Source: Muricea muricata
Taxonomy: Eukaryota; Cnidaria; Anthozoa; Malacalcyonacea; Plexauridae
Direction: 5' to 3'
Assembly: GCA_963855995.1 (NCBI GenBank)
Contig: OY979717.1
Span: 62,402,243-62,466,242 of the forward strand
Length of the DNA stretch: 64,000 bases
Positions 27,301 through 39,300 of this stretch are shown in pieces (position 1 is the stretch's first letter; every line of letters begins with the position of its first letter). The notes under the pieces are model-generated. The model was not told where the DNA came from and did not search any database. It worked only from the letters and a program-made list of their open reading frames with translations. Position numbers and translations under genes: made by a program.

Positions 27301-30300
27301 AAAGATGTGAAGAGGTTCGAAAGAAGAAACATTGTATGTTCATTGTATATTACGTAGCTCCCCGGTTTTGCTTTCCCGGGAGTTTTCACCTGGCCAATCA
27401 GGGAGCTTTTTCCTGTGACGTAAGGCAGGCAGCCGGCATCGCGCATAGTTTTAGCGAAAATCAACTAAAAATTTGATGACTTTTCGCGAATTTCGTTGGG
27501 TAAAAAATGTTGAATTGACCCAAAAATACCACGTATATGCTTTTCAGGTATGCCTTCTCAATATGTGTATGTTTTTAAATGAATATCGAAGTCTTTTTGC
27601 AGATTTTTTTGTGGTTTAAATTTTGTACGAGTGTTCAAATTTGTATTTACTTGCCAACCTTTGTGTTAATATATACATTATGTAACAGATGCTGTCCCAC
27701 TGAACGCTATATTAGAACTGTCCGCATTCCGGGTGACCTGTGTTTTGACAGCGAGCATCAGACGCGTTGTTTAGCTGCTTTGCTATATCAGCATGACAGC
27801 ATCAACTATATATTATGGCCCTATAAACCTAAACGGGTTACGGTTCACTACTCACACTAGTCCGAAGGTCCTAGTCCGAAGGTCCTAGTCCGAAGGTTCG
27901 CCAGTCTGAATGTTCACTGGTCCGAAAGTGTACTAGTCTAAAATATGCGCAGTAATATATAAGCGAAAATTAATATATAACTTGTATAACCACACATCTC
28001 CTCAGTTATCCTGCCTAAAGAACATTCCTGACTTAACCAAGCACACCTATACTGTAAATACGTTGGTTATGGTGCCAGTTTTATACCTATATACTCGAAG
28101 AAAGACATTAGTATACTAAATTAAGCCTTGTCATACCTGAATGATATGGGGAAATATATTATTTAAATACTGACTTGTATAGTTGTGCTATTATGATTCA
28201 TGAGGTGCTAAACTACTCGGGTTTTTATGGCAGAATAGTTTGCGGACCACACCATTTGAAGAAAGAGCAAAGCATTTGCAAAGCTAGAAACAACGTTTCC
28301 TTAATTTTTATTGTCAAATGTATTTTCAGAAACTTTGCACTATCCTTGGATCCCTAGTTAAATGATGTTTTGTATCCCCTGCATGTACAAAAAGCCTCCT
28401 GTTATGTTCAGTGATTAATGAACTTTCACGAAAACGGCAGCTTGTGTAAATTAGCCAACGATGTAGGTTGAAAACAGATGTTTAAAACGTTTAGAAATGT
28501 TTGAAAATGTTTGTTGTCTTTAGGAAGCGTTTATTGCCAATCTTGATGCAAAAAGTGGTGCATCTCTCAAACTAACAGTTCTCAACAAGGCGGGGAGAAT
28601 ATGGACAATGGTTGCAGGGGGTGGAGCTTCAGTTATTTACAGGTAAAATGCTAAAGATAAGAAGAAGATGCACTGGAGTGAGAGAAAATGTCTTAACGCT
28701 CTTGCATGCAGTAATTCTAATATACAAGAAGGTTCATCTTTAAACGACAGTTGTAGCCTTTTACTCGAATAAATACAGAAGTATAGTAGCTTTAGACAGG
28801 GGTTGTGCCATGCTGACCGGCAAGAGTCATAATATTGTAATATACAACGTGTGCCTTGCCAGATGATCTGCAAAATGGTACATCTTTTGCTCATACTTAC
28901 CACTAACACTGCCCAGTTGCATTCATTGTCATTTATTATCATGCATATACAAATTACTTCACCTCTTTTTGTTTAGACAAGATGTAAATAACTCGATATT
29001 TCTAATACGACAACTGCATGAAACAAACGAAAACCTTATATCACAATTAATTTCAGCATATGTCATCTTTTTAAATAGTGACACAATTTGTGAACTTGGT
29101 GGTGCATCCGAACTGGCGAATTATGGTGAATATTCAGGCGCCCCGACCGAAAGTCAAACGTACCAGTATGCTATGACAATTTTAAGGTTGTTGACTGATG
29201 GAGAACCCAGGCCTGATGGTAAGTCTTTATCAAAATCTTGTTATGTCAATTAGTACAATGATCCAGTTAAGTTTTACCTGTATTCACCGTAGAAATAGAT
29301 TGGTTTTAATCTATTTCCGACAGTATTTTCGCTAATCAGTATTCATGGTTTCTCAATTCAAATATGCGTGCGGCATGCCAAAGAATTAGGTCGAGTCGAT
29401 ATGAATTAATAGAGTATAGGCGAACTGACTTGGCCTTGGTTTAATGATTAGACGTTGAGATTGAAGCTTTTTTATCTTAGGGAAAATTCTTATCATTGGT
29501 GGAGGAATTGCGAATTTTACCAACGTATCCGCAACGTTCAAGGTATGAATTGCATTCCTGCAACATTAGGTGGTGTTTGTTGTCCAAAACTATTGCAACT
29601 TCGCTTGAAGGAAATTAAGAAAAACCCGGCGTCAGTCTGCTATGTTCTGTAACTATGGTCCTTACCCAGTTTCCGGCGGAATGAGGATGTGAAAATTATG
29701 GAGGAGATATTACAGCTTAACTTTTAAATCAAGTTATAACCGTCAATCACAACACGCATATTCAGAATGTACAATTTATGGGTTTTATGACCGCTTGCTA
29801 TTGGGTATATTGAATTCTTTATTTCATATGTGCTGGTGTTTGATTTTCCCAACAAGTTATACTGCCACCATATATGGATCAAATGACTCTCCAGGTCGAA
29901 AAACGTACATATATATGTCTATGCTCTATTAAAACTCTTTAAAATTATGGTGAGGTGAACAGAAATACTGTTTTCTCACCCTCCCAAAACTTTGCATTTT
30001 ATGAATAAGATCGGTCGCGCACTTGACAATCCCAGATATGCACAATATAACACAGTATAATATCATGTAATATTTTCCTCCAGGGCATTGTACGAGCACT
30101 TCAAGAATACCAGGAAAAATTGATCCACCATAAAGTGACTATTTTCGTACGACGTGGTGGTCCAAATTATCAAGAAGGTTTACGAGTCATGCGAGAAGTC
30201 GGTGAGGAATAGGTGCCAGTAACCTATAAAAAGATATGAAAAACGAAAAAAATCGTTTTTCGGTAAATTTTTTCTGGTGGCGTTCCATTTTTTTGGTATC

Positions 30301-33300
30301 TGGAGTTGACGCCGCGGATTTGGAATCCGTAGACAGTCGGTAGCATCTTTAATGGTCGGTGGCGTCATTGATCTCGATCTCAAGCCTATGTGTCTAATAA
30401 AACTAATAGATTTTTCTTTTTAAAATTTTAAATAATCCAATCCTTACAAGAATCGTATAAAAGGGAAATAATATAAGAAAAAAAGTTTGATGAACTTTAA
30501 AAATAAAAAAGCCTACGGTGGGATTTGAACTCCTGCCTATTCTATTAGAAATCGCACGCCTAAACGACTGAGCTAACAACGAGCTAGCTGAAAACCGTCA
30601 AAACAGTTTCTATTTACAATAAAACTTCGTCTAATTTAGACGAGAGGAATCTGGGAACGAGATCAATGATGCTACCGACCGTCTACGGTTTCTAAATAAG
30701 CGTTGACGCCAGCGCTCATGTGTGATACCGCTGATATTGCCGTGTGAGCTCATATCTACGCATGTTTTAAACTCATTTTCCGGCAGAATATCTCAACAAA
30801 AATACATTTCAACATGTATACTGAAATAATATAAATATTTGTATTTATTGGTATTTTTTCTTCTGTGATGATTATTACTCAGTCTACAGCTGTATTGATT
30901 ACATATATTATTAGGAAAATATATGTACAAAAAATTGTGTTTCCTTAAGGTGCAACCCTTGGCGTTCCAGTGCACGTGTTTGGTACTGAGACTCATATGA
31001 CTGCCGTGGTTGGTATGGCATTGGGTAAACGTGAAATTCCTAAACAACTTGTGTTAGACTCAAACACCGCCGCTGATATGTTCTTCAAATCTGCAGATAA
31101 GGTACCAATGGTCAATAGACGATTTAACATTTTCACCTCAGTTTAACTTAACCAGAATGTGAAATTAAACTTTCTTTTTTAACAATATCGAAGCGCGTAC
31201 AGTGCAGTTAATTCTTATATTCGTAAAAAGTGCATTCAGTTCAAAAACCATAAACGTTTTCTATTTTTAGGGTCCAGTTCTTGCTGAAACAAAGCGCATC
31301 ATCTCTGCATCTGACTTAAAAAGTATGAGTTCAGCAAAGTCTGCTCAAGGTTTTGATGTCACGAATACAGAACCGTTGTTTCATAATATGTCTCGAGCCA
31401 TTATATGGGGGATGCAGTCAAGGGCTGTGCAGGTATTTACCAAGGCCATCTTCACCACTTCTTTATTTTTAAGAAACAAATCTTATTTGGAGAAAATGTT
31501 CCTGTCTTCTCAAGACAAATTTCTTGAAATATGATTTTCTTCTTATAGTAAGAAAACGATATACTGCATGCTGCTGTGCACTTTTTGAAGCTTAATTGGC
31601 ACAAAAACATTGCACAGTTTAAGTGAGACTTATAAAAATTATTGCACAGTTCAGCCAAAAAAAAATAACTACGTGAACGATTCGAACTTACAAAGGTCCT
31701 AAACGTAGTGGACAGGTTTGCTCACATAGATTTGTTATTTGCAGGTAACTGAAATGATTCTTAGTAGCTTCAGTTCAAGTTATGTTCTGCTTCTACATTT
31801 TGTCATTCATATTGATGACCAAGTGTGTAGCTATATGCTATGAAATATGCACAAGTTACGACAATTGATAACGCAATTAAATGATATTCTCTATACCTAA
31901 AGCAAAACCATAAAATCCGCGCTTTTCCCCCTTTGCCTTCTCAATATAAAAAAATGCCTAGACAGGACCACTGAGCTACCGTATTCAGTTGGAAGTTGTT
32001 TAGTTTGTTTTGTTTTGACGTAACTTTTAGGGTATGCTTGATTTCGACTATGTCTGTGAACGTCGACTGCCATCGGTTGCAGCCATAGTGTACCCATTCA
32101 GGTAAAATAGAAATTTATGTGCTAGAGTACTTAAAATTCTATGGACTTCATGTCTATTTGACAAAAAAGGACGCTATAGGACATTTGAAATGCAATCTTT
32201 TTAATATGTTGCAATGGATGCCTTATTTGTTATTCAGTAGGGAAATGGGAAGGCAAATTTAATAGATGATATACTTTATTTATTTTATAAATTATAATTT
32301 TTTTCTAGCGGAAATCATAGAAGCAAGTTTTATTACGGTCACAAAGAGATCATGATACCTGGTAAAAAATAATGAATCAAATTCAATAACGAATAAAAAT
32401 TTAATACGGGCACAGTGTTTTGCTTACCTACATATTTAATTTCTAGCCCGCCGACCTTGTTAACAAGTTGTTGTTCCTACATTTAGATGTTCTTAAGGTA
32501 TTTCTAGAAACCGAGTCATCAATCTTGTTTTCTATAGTGTATAAAGATATGAAGGAGGCAATGCAGAAACACAGTGAGGTTGATGTTATGGTGAATTTTG
32601 CGTCACTGCGATCTGCCTATGATGCGACTATTGAGACATTGAACTATGAGCAGGTAGAATGACACTTACTGTAGTATTTATACATTAAGTATTCCTTTAT
32701 CTGAATGGCAGTACACTTTGTGATTCAATATACTGTAAAAGAGTTACTGTGATTACAGTTGCTTCTAGATAAACAAAAAGTTGTGTGGTTAAAAATGTCA
32801 CTCTTTTCTTTCGCTGTTTTGCTGTTTGTTTCCCACTCCTTTGATTCTTTTTATGCCATTATATGTATTCCCGCAATTACCCATGATGCAGCCGTTATGC
32901 AGATATTTAGTTACATTCATGCATTTAATATTAGATAAGATGTATCGCTATAATTGCTGAAGGAATCCCAGAAGCTATGACAAGAAAAATAAACAAGAAA
33001 GCCAAGGAGAAAGGTGTCACGATAGTTGGACCCGCAACGGTATGAACTGGGTGGTCTTCATCAGACAAGTGTTTTATGCATAAATGTGCAATGTAGCCCT
33101 TAGTTAAACACTTGACACTAATTAAGACTGGTAAACTCGTGCATGTCCATCTCTAGTCTCTACCCCTGCGCCTTGCTTTTTAAAGGAAAGAAAATTGGAA
33201 GTACCCTGAAAAAAACTCTCGAACAATTAGAAAAATCAATTACGAGAACTTCACTCAAATGAAACGCCTCACACACCAGGCTCAGCTGAGGTTTTTTCAA

Positions 33301-36300
33301 CATACTTTTCAATATATATTTCAATATATATCCCATACTCCTTTGCCCAATTAAGTTGTGACAACAGAAGGGGGTCAATAATAATTTGTTTTTGCTTCTC
33401 TCGCCAAAAAAGTATAAAAACATGCATACTTGAAAATGACCACAAAATAATCCTACTTGTGGATTTCAACTAACCCTTAAACATGTATTAATATTTGTGT
33501 ATTAATTTATGTAATATACAGTGGAACTAATGCATCATAGCTTTGTTCCAATTCATGCCATGAGTTAATTGGCATTTTGCTGTAAAAATGGTTACTGATT
33601 TTTCTATTAGGTTGGTGGAATTAAACCTGGTTGTTTTAAGATTGGCAATACTGGTGGTATGCTCGATAATATCCTCGCTTCGAGATTATACAGGCCTGGA
33701 AGGTAATTTATAAACCATAATATATTTTCCAGAAATACTTCCTGCACCAATAAACGGATAATTCCATGTGACGGATGTTACATTTTAAAGGAATATTTTA
33801 AAGCAAATTCCTCTATACTACTTCACTTGTGAAGTCCGTATGCACATATTTTTTTATAAAAGTAGAGAAACACAATAACAACCTATCGAAAAAGTCTTTC
33901 TTAATTGAAACCTGCAGTAGTCAGCAACAATGTTTATAGAAATGTGTGTGACGGACATAACACAAAATGGACAAAGATTTTTGTAGTACATTGTACCAAG
34001 TGGGCTAACCCGGAGAACCGCATGGAGTTAAGGTAGAACAGGAGCGTGTAATGGTTGTATTAAAACAATAATAAAAGCTGGTTAAAGCATCATAATTTTT
34101 TCAACTCAAATATTTATAACTGCATCTCAGGAATCAATTCAATGCGTAAATTTCAAAGTTACATCAGTCAATAATTGCACTATATGTAATATATATTTGC
34201 TTGCTGATGTGATCTTCTTGCGCGTAAAGTTCCACACGCTAAATCTGTTTCGATGACAACACCTTAATTTAGCACAGTTCGCTTCGCTTGTTCAGGAGGT
34301 TCTCTGACTTTGACTTGATGATGACTTTCGAAACAAGTCATCAAGTTGACTTTGACTTGTTCCTTTTTTTGTTCTTGTTCTTTGCTTGTTCCTGTTTTTG
34401 TTTTTGTTCTTTAGATCTGTTTCGATGACAACACCTTGAGAACAGTTCATTTCGCTTGTTCAGGAGGTTCTTTGACTTTGACTTGATGACGACTTGTTCT
34501 TTGACTTCGACTTTCTTTTTTCTTGTTCTTTTTTTTTTTCTTGTTCTTTTTTGTTCTTTTTTTTTCTTGTTCTTGTTTGTTCTTTTTTTACTTGTTCTTT
34601 TTTGTTCTTGCTCTTGTTTGTTCTGTTTTTTGACTTGTTCTTTTTTTTGACTTGGTTTGCGAAATGCAAGTACTCAATGACATATAGGCAGAGCAAAATG
34701 TATAATTGCGCGAAATACCTCAAAAACTTATCACTACAGTCTGTTTCATCCATAAGGATTCTTCAGGTGGTATACAAATTTCAGAAAAAAACGAGCTTCT
34801 TTTATTCTTAAGGAGAAAACTTGGGCCCCTGTGGGTGTTCAGATAGCATGTATTCCTCTCTTTGTTTAGGTTGTTTACCTGAAATCTATTTTTGTGTTGG
34901 CAGGCTGAAACTATTTCCGATCTTTCATTAAGCAAGCAATTGTTTTTTTCTTTCAAAATACTAAGTTTTTCGTCCAAACATAAATTACATCTTTTGGATC
35001 CTCCCGTGTAAGAAATAGACCTTTTTAATATAGACCATTTTATTGTGAAATCTGTTTGGTTGTGCTAAGTCCCGTTTCGTTTGAATGTTTTTGTGTGTCA
35101 AAGAATATTCCAGCTTGTGGCTGAAATTGCTATATCCTAGTGCATTTTGATATGCTTGTGCTGCATCGTCGACGGGCGGAATATTTTAAGGTATCATCCC
35201 AGCATCTGTCAACAAGCGGATTTCAACGCTGTCGTCTGGCAAACAAGTATTCGACGATGCAGTACAAACATATCAGAACGCACTAGGACATAGCAACTTC
35301 AGCCACAAGCTGGAATACATGCCTCATGTAACACAGCAACCACGCAGGAACAGGCTACGCAACATCTTTTGGTTTAACCCTCCATTCAGCAAAAACGTCA
35401 AGACAAACATTGCACGCAGTTTTCTCAAGCTTGTAGACACGTACTTTCCAGTAGGCCACAAGTTACACAAAATTTTTAATAGGAACACAGTTAAGGTCAG
35501 TTACAGTTGCATGAGTAACGTTGAGTCAATTGTCGTAAACCATATTCTACCGTGTTTTACAGTGTTGCTTATGTGTCGCGTTCCGGTGGTATGTCTAATG
35601 AATTGAACAATATTATATCCAGAACAACAGACGGTGTATTTGAAGGAGTTGCGATTGGAGGAGATAGGTAAACTGTATATTTATATATATACCTGATAGC
35701 TCTGTAAGTTTTCTACCTATGATAGTCGCTTGGGTTGTCATGTGACTCCTGACGGACACTGGAGTATCAGGGTAAAGAATAAAAACCTTTAAACTGACGT
35801 TGACAATGAAATACGATATGAAATGTGCTTCATCATTTAATTGATGTCAGACAAAGTAAACTCTCATCTATTACTCCCCTTCGAGCTAGAGTACATTGTA
35901 TCAACCGCACGCCTAACTTTGAATAAAAACGTTAAAATGCCTTCTAATGTTTTTATTTTTGCGTATTTATAAAGATATCCTGGCACAACGTTTATAGATC
36001 ACGTGTTACGTTTTAATGATCATCCAGACGTGAGGATACTTGTTTTGTTGGGAGAGGTACGTACATGCAGTCAAACGTAATTCTCATTATCTTTGTGTGT
36101 ATTCTGATTGGTCAAGTTATCTAAAAATAACTTCGTTAATACTCTGAGCATGCGCAGTTGCTTTCAGTTTTGTAAACAATAGCTACTTGCTTTGCTGAAC
36201 GTTCAATTAAAAGATGAAAATAATTGCCAAGCTTTCTTGATGGAAAAAATGCAGAAAATACGAAAGGAGAAACCAAAGTTCTGAAATCGCAAGTTTTCTG

Positions 36301-39300
36301 TGCAGTGTTTGCCTTTGTGAATAAACGTTCGTGAGAAAAGCTCGTGTTCCCAGTTACAAAGTCTTATATAAGAAGCTTTGTAGGAGAATAGTTAAAGAAG
36401 TATTGAATTCGGTGCAAATCACATATTATCGTGATTTGTCGGTGGCTCCCACACCAATTATTTGCCTTTGTCTTCGGTATCGGCATCGCCCTCGTCCTCA
36501 TGTGAAATGATTTTAAAGCCCTTCAGGTGTCTGAAAGTCTATCACACTAAGCCAAGAAATAAGAAGACTAACGAATGCAAGGAGAGCAGATTTTAGGCCG
36601 AAACTGGATTTTACGACTGTGTCTTTGTGAAGCCATCACGTAATAAAAGGTTTGCGGGGGTTGCTTCTTTGAAATCACGCTTCTTCTTCAAATGAATGCA
36701 ATTTTATTTTTATACTACGTTGATCATTCATATTCAAAAATACATGATTGTTACTAACTACGTCATTTTAAAATTCCATATCATACTTACGTCAGTCACA
36801 AGAAGCTGTCGTATTTTGATGACCTCTGATGTATGTAGCAAACTAAACCATGACAGGATTCCTTGTAGTCAAAGTGCGAATTATGTCAGGATTCCGAGAT
36901 CACGTACCAAGTACTCTGTTTAACTCGATGTGTATCAATTAAGTATTGAAGTGTAAACTGAAGTCACACCGTGCAAGTCAATGTCCACTTATTTTTGAGA
37001 ATTGCCAACAATTTTCGTGTTGTTATTTTTAACAAAAAGTCTTCTTGTAGCTGGCTATAGCTGAAAGAATGTTTTCAATGCTGTCTATCTATCTTACAGT
37101 GGTATATTTTTAGCGTTCTTAACACTCGTGTTTAAAAAAAATAATTGCTTTCCGAGTGTCTCTAATTTATATTGTACAAGTAGGAAAATATTCACGCCTA
37201 CATATAATCACGCTTCTGCTTAACCAGCGAGTTCGCTGACTGTGGCTAAAATTTGTAAAGAAACAGGATTAAGATTCTTTCGTAGGTGACAAGACACGCC
37301 CACTAGACTATATAAAAATCCATGTAAGCAAGAGATATTCATACTTGTTCGTACTTTTAGCAAAGACCGTAGCAATGTTTAATGAACGTTTACATTTTTT
37401 TGTTTGCGTGTGGTTGTATTATGTTTTAATACAACTCAATAAACATGTACAGCCATTAAAGGTTAGTGGTAAATTTGGTCATGAATTGAAAAGAACTGAC
37501 ACTTATAATCTGAGATCAGAACACCGCGAAAGAACAAGACGTTCGAAGGACGAGAGATATCAATGTGGCTCGACATTATATTGCCAAGGAAACAGCACAT
37601 CATTTGAGAGTACCCGTCATTTTAGTTGCTACTGTGACACTGCGTGCTACAAAATTTTCTCTGATTGCTGTCCAGACTACGAACAACACTGCGGTCCGCA
37701 GAAACTTGACAAAAATGTCAAACCGAATGCATGGAAATGCGTCGAATTAGGGGTTGATGACGGAAATATTTCTGGAGCAGTGGGTGTTTGGATGATTGGA
37801 AAATGCCGAAAAAGTTGGCCGTCAGATGAAATTAAAAAAAAGTGCGAAATCCCTCAATCTATGATTAGCGTGGACACTATACCAGTTGTGAGTGGTAAGA
37901 ATTATACCTATCGTAATCTACATTGTGCTGCTTGCCATGGGGTTAAGAAGTATACCAGCTGGGATATTCCTGTGTTTGCCCGAATAATGCCTCCCAAAGA
38001 TTTCGATGTACGTTCAAAGCTAGCGTTTATTGTTCAGAACGGTGGGAACATTAAATCTGTTGGACCTAGTTCTGACCAGCCTCGACGATACTGCGCTGGT
38101 AAGAATTTTATTAATTACTGTACAAACACAACACATATAGATAATAACAAGTGTATAAATGGTCCTGTCGAAGTGGTAAGAGGTGGACATGAAAAAGAGT
38201 ACTATAAAAACAAAGCATGCAGTTCATGTAATGGTCGACCTGGACTCACAGCCTGGAATAAGTATGCTTTCTCGAGCAGAGGGAAGAAGGTACCCTTGCC
38301 TGAAGGTTTCAATATATTAATTATACTACGTAAACCGCAAGGAATGCCAAGCATTACTGTATTTGGAACTTGCCCAGAAGGAACAGTTTTTGATAACGTT
38401 TTGGAGTTCTGTCGCAAGGGTTATAAAGTTACATCCAAAAGCAAGTTCTTTGATGAATTCTTAGTTGCGTTCTGGTTTGGAAAGTCTGCTATTCAGAGAT
38501 ATATCACTTCTACTGTGTTATACAATTTTAAATTGGCTTTAGCTGACAAGTTTGCGATCTCGGCTGATCAAGTTTCTGCAATAACGTTTCACAAACAGGA
38601 TAGCAAGAATGAATTTGTCGTTGTGACATTTCGGTTAACATTGACTCCATTTCAAAGTTTAATACTAGCTGATCAACATAAGTCTAACATAAATGTCACC
38701 ACAGGAAGCACGTCGTTTTTATTGCTTTTAAATTCTACTACTGAAAAGTTTACAATGTTTCGGAAAAATTATACATTTCCTGTTGTTAAGGTGGCTAGCA
38801 AACAGCTAGCCTGCTTCAAAGGAAGAAAAATTCAATCGCGTGATTACAGAAGAGATATGAAAAAGATTGTGGTGAATAGCACTGGGGAGACGTTTTTGTT
38901 GCGTGGTTATACTTTAATACCGGAAGAAGGCGGGAACATTTCATTATGCCCTAAACTGATCTTTTCCGATTGCAATGGCAGCCACGTACGGTTAACTCCT
39001 GGCACATACAAGATCTTCCCCAATCTTACACTTTACCATAATACCACGAATAGTACTTTCGAATTTGGAGAGTATTTTACGAGTGAAATTTTAAACAGAC
39101 CAAACATTACGAGTAGACATCAAAGCAAAAGAGACTTAACGATTTACATTTGTTTACCGTATTCAAATGCTTTCAACAAAACTGAAAGAAACAACGGAAA
39201 GAGTAAAACGCGTTTTGGGCTACGAATTGCCACACTGGTTGGTTTCACTGGTTCCGTAATTTGCCATATATTGCTGTTGATCACGTATACACTGTTTAAA

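Larger units (their letters stand above)
23984..28523 (+). other. ACLY intron 7, repeat-filled
   Basis: This 4.5-kb intron contains a (CAGT)n tract, two opposed 15-bp minisatellites within inverted-repeat segments, a 1.2-kb palindrome with a nested insertion and a 14-bp tandem repeat, all listed separately. I found no exon in it. Confidence 0.8.

Noticed and set aside
24082..27945. Clusters of short repeats as a CRISPR-like array
   Set aside because: The repeats are contiguous tandem units without unique spacers, in an intron of an animal gene.
34456..34811. Phe/Leu/Cys-rich and Lys/Glu-rich open frames
   Set aside because: They are artefacts of a TTGTTC/TTTTTC simple repeat with no conserved protein features.
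37345..37374. Longer start for the nested receptor
   Set aside because: The codon at 37345 is TTG, unlikely as a start in an animal gene. The first ATG in frame is at 37375 and leads straight into a signal-peptide-like stretch.
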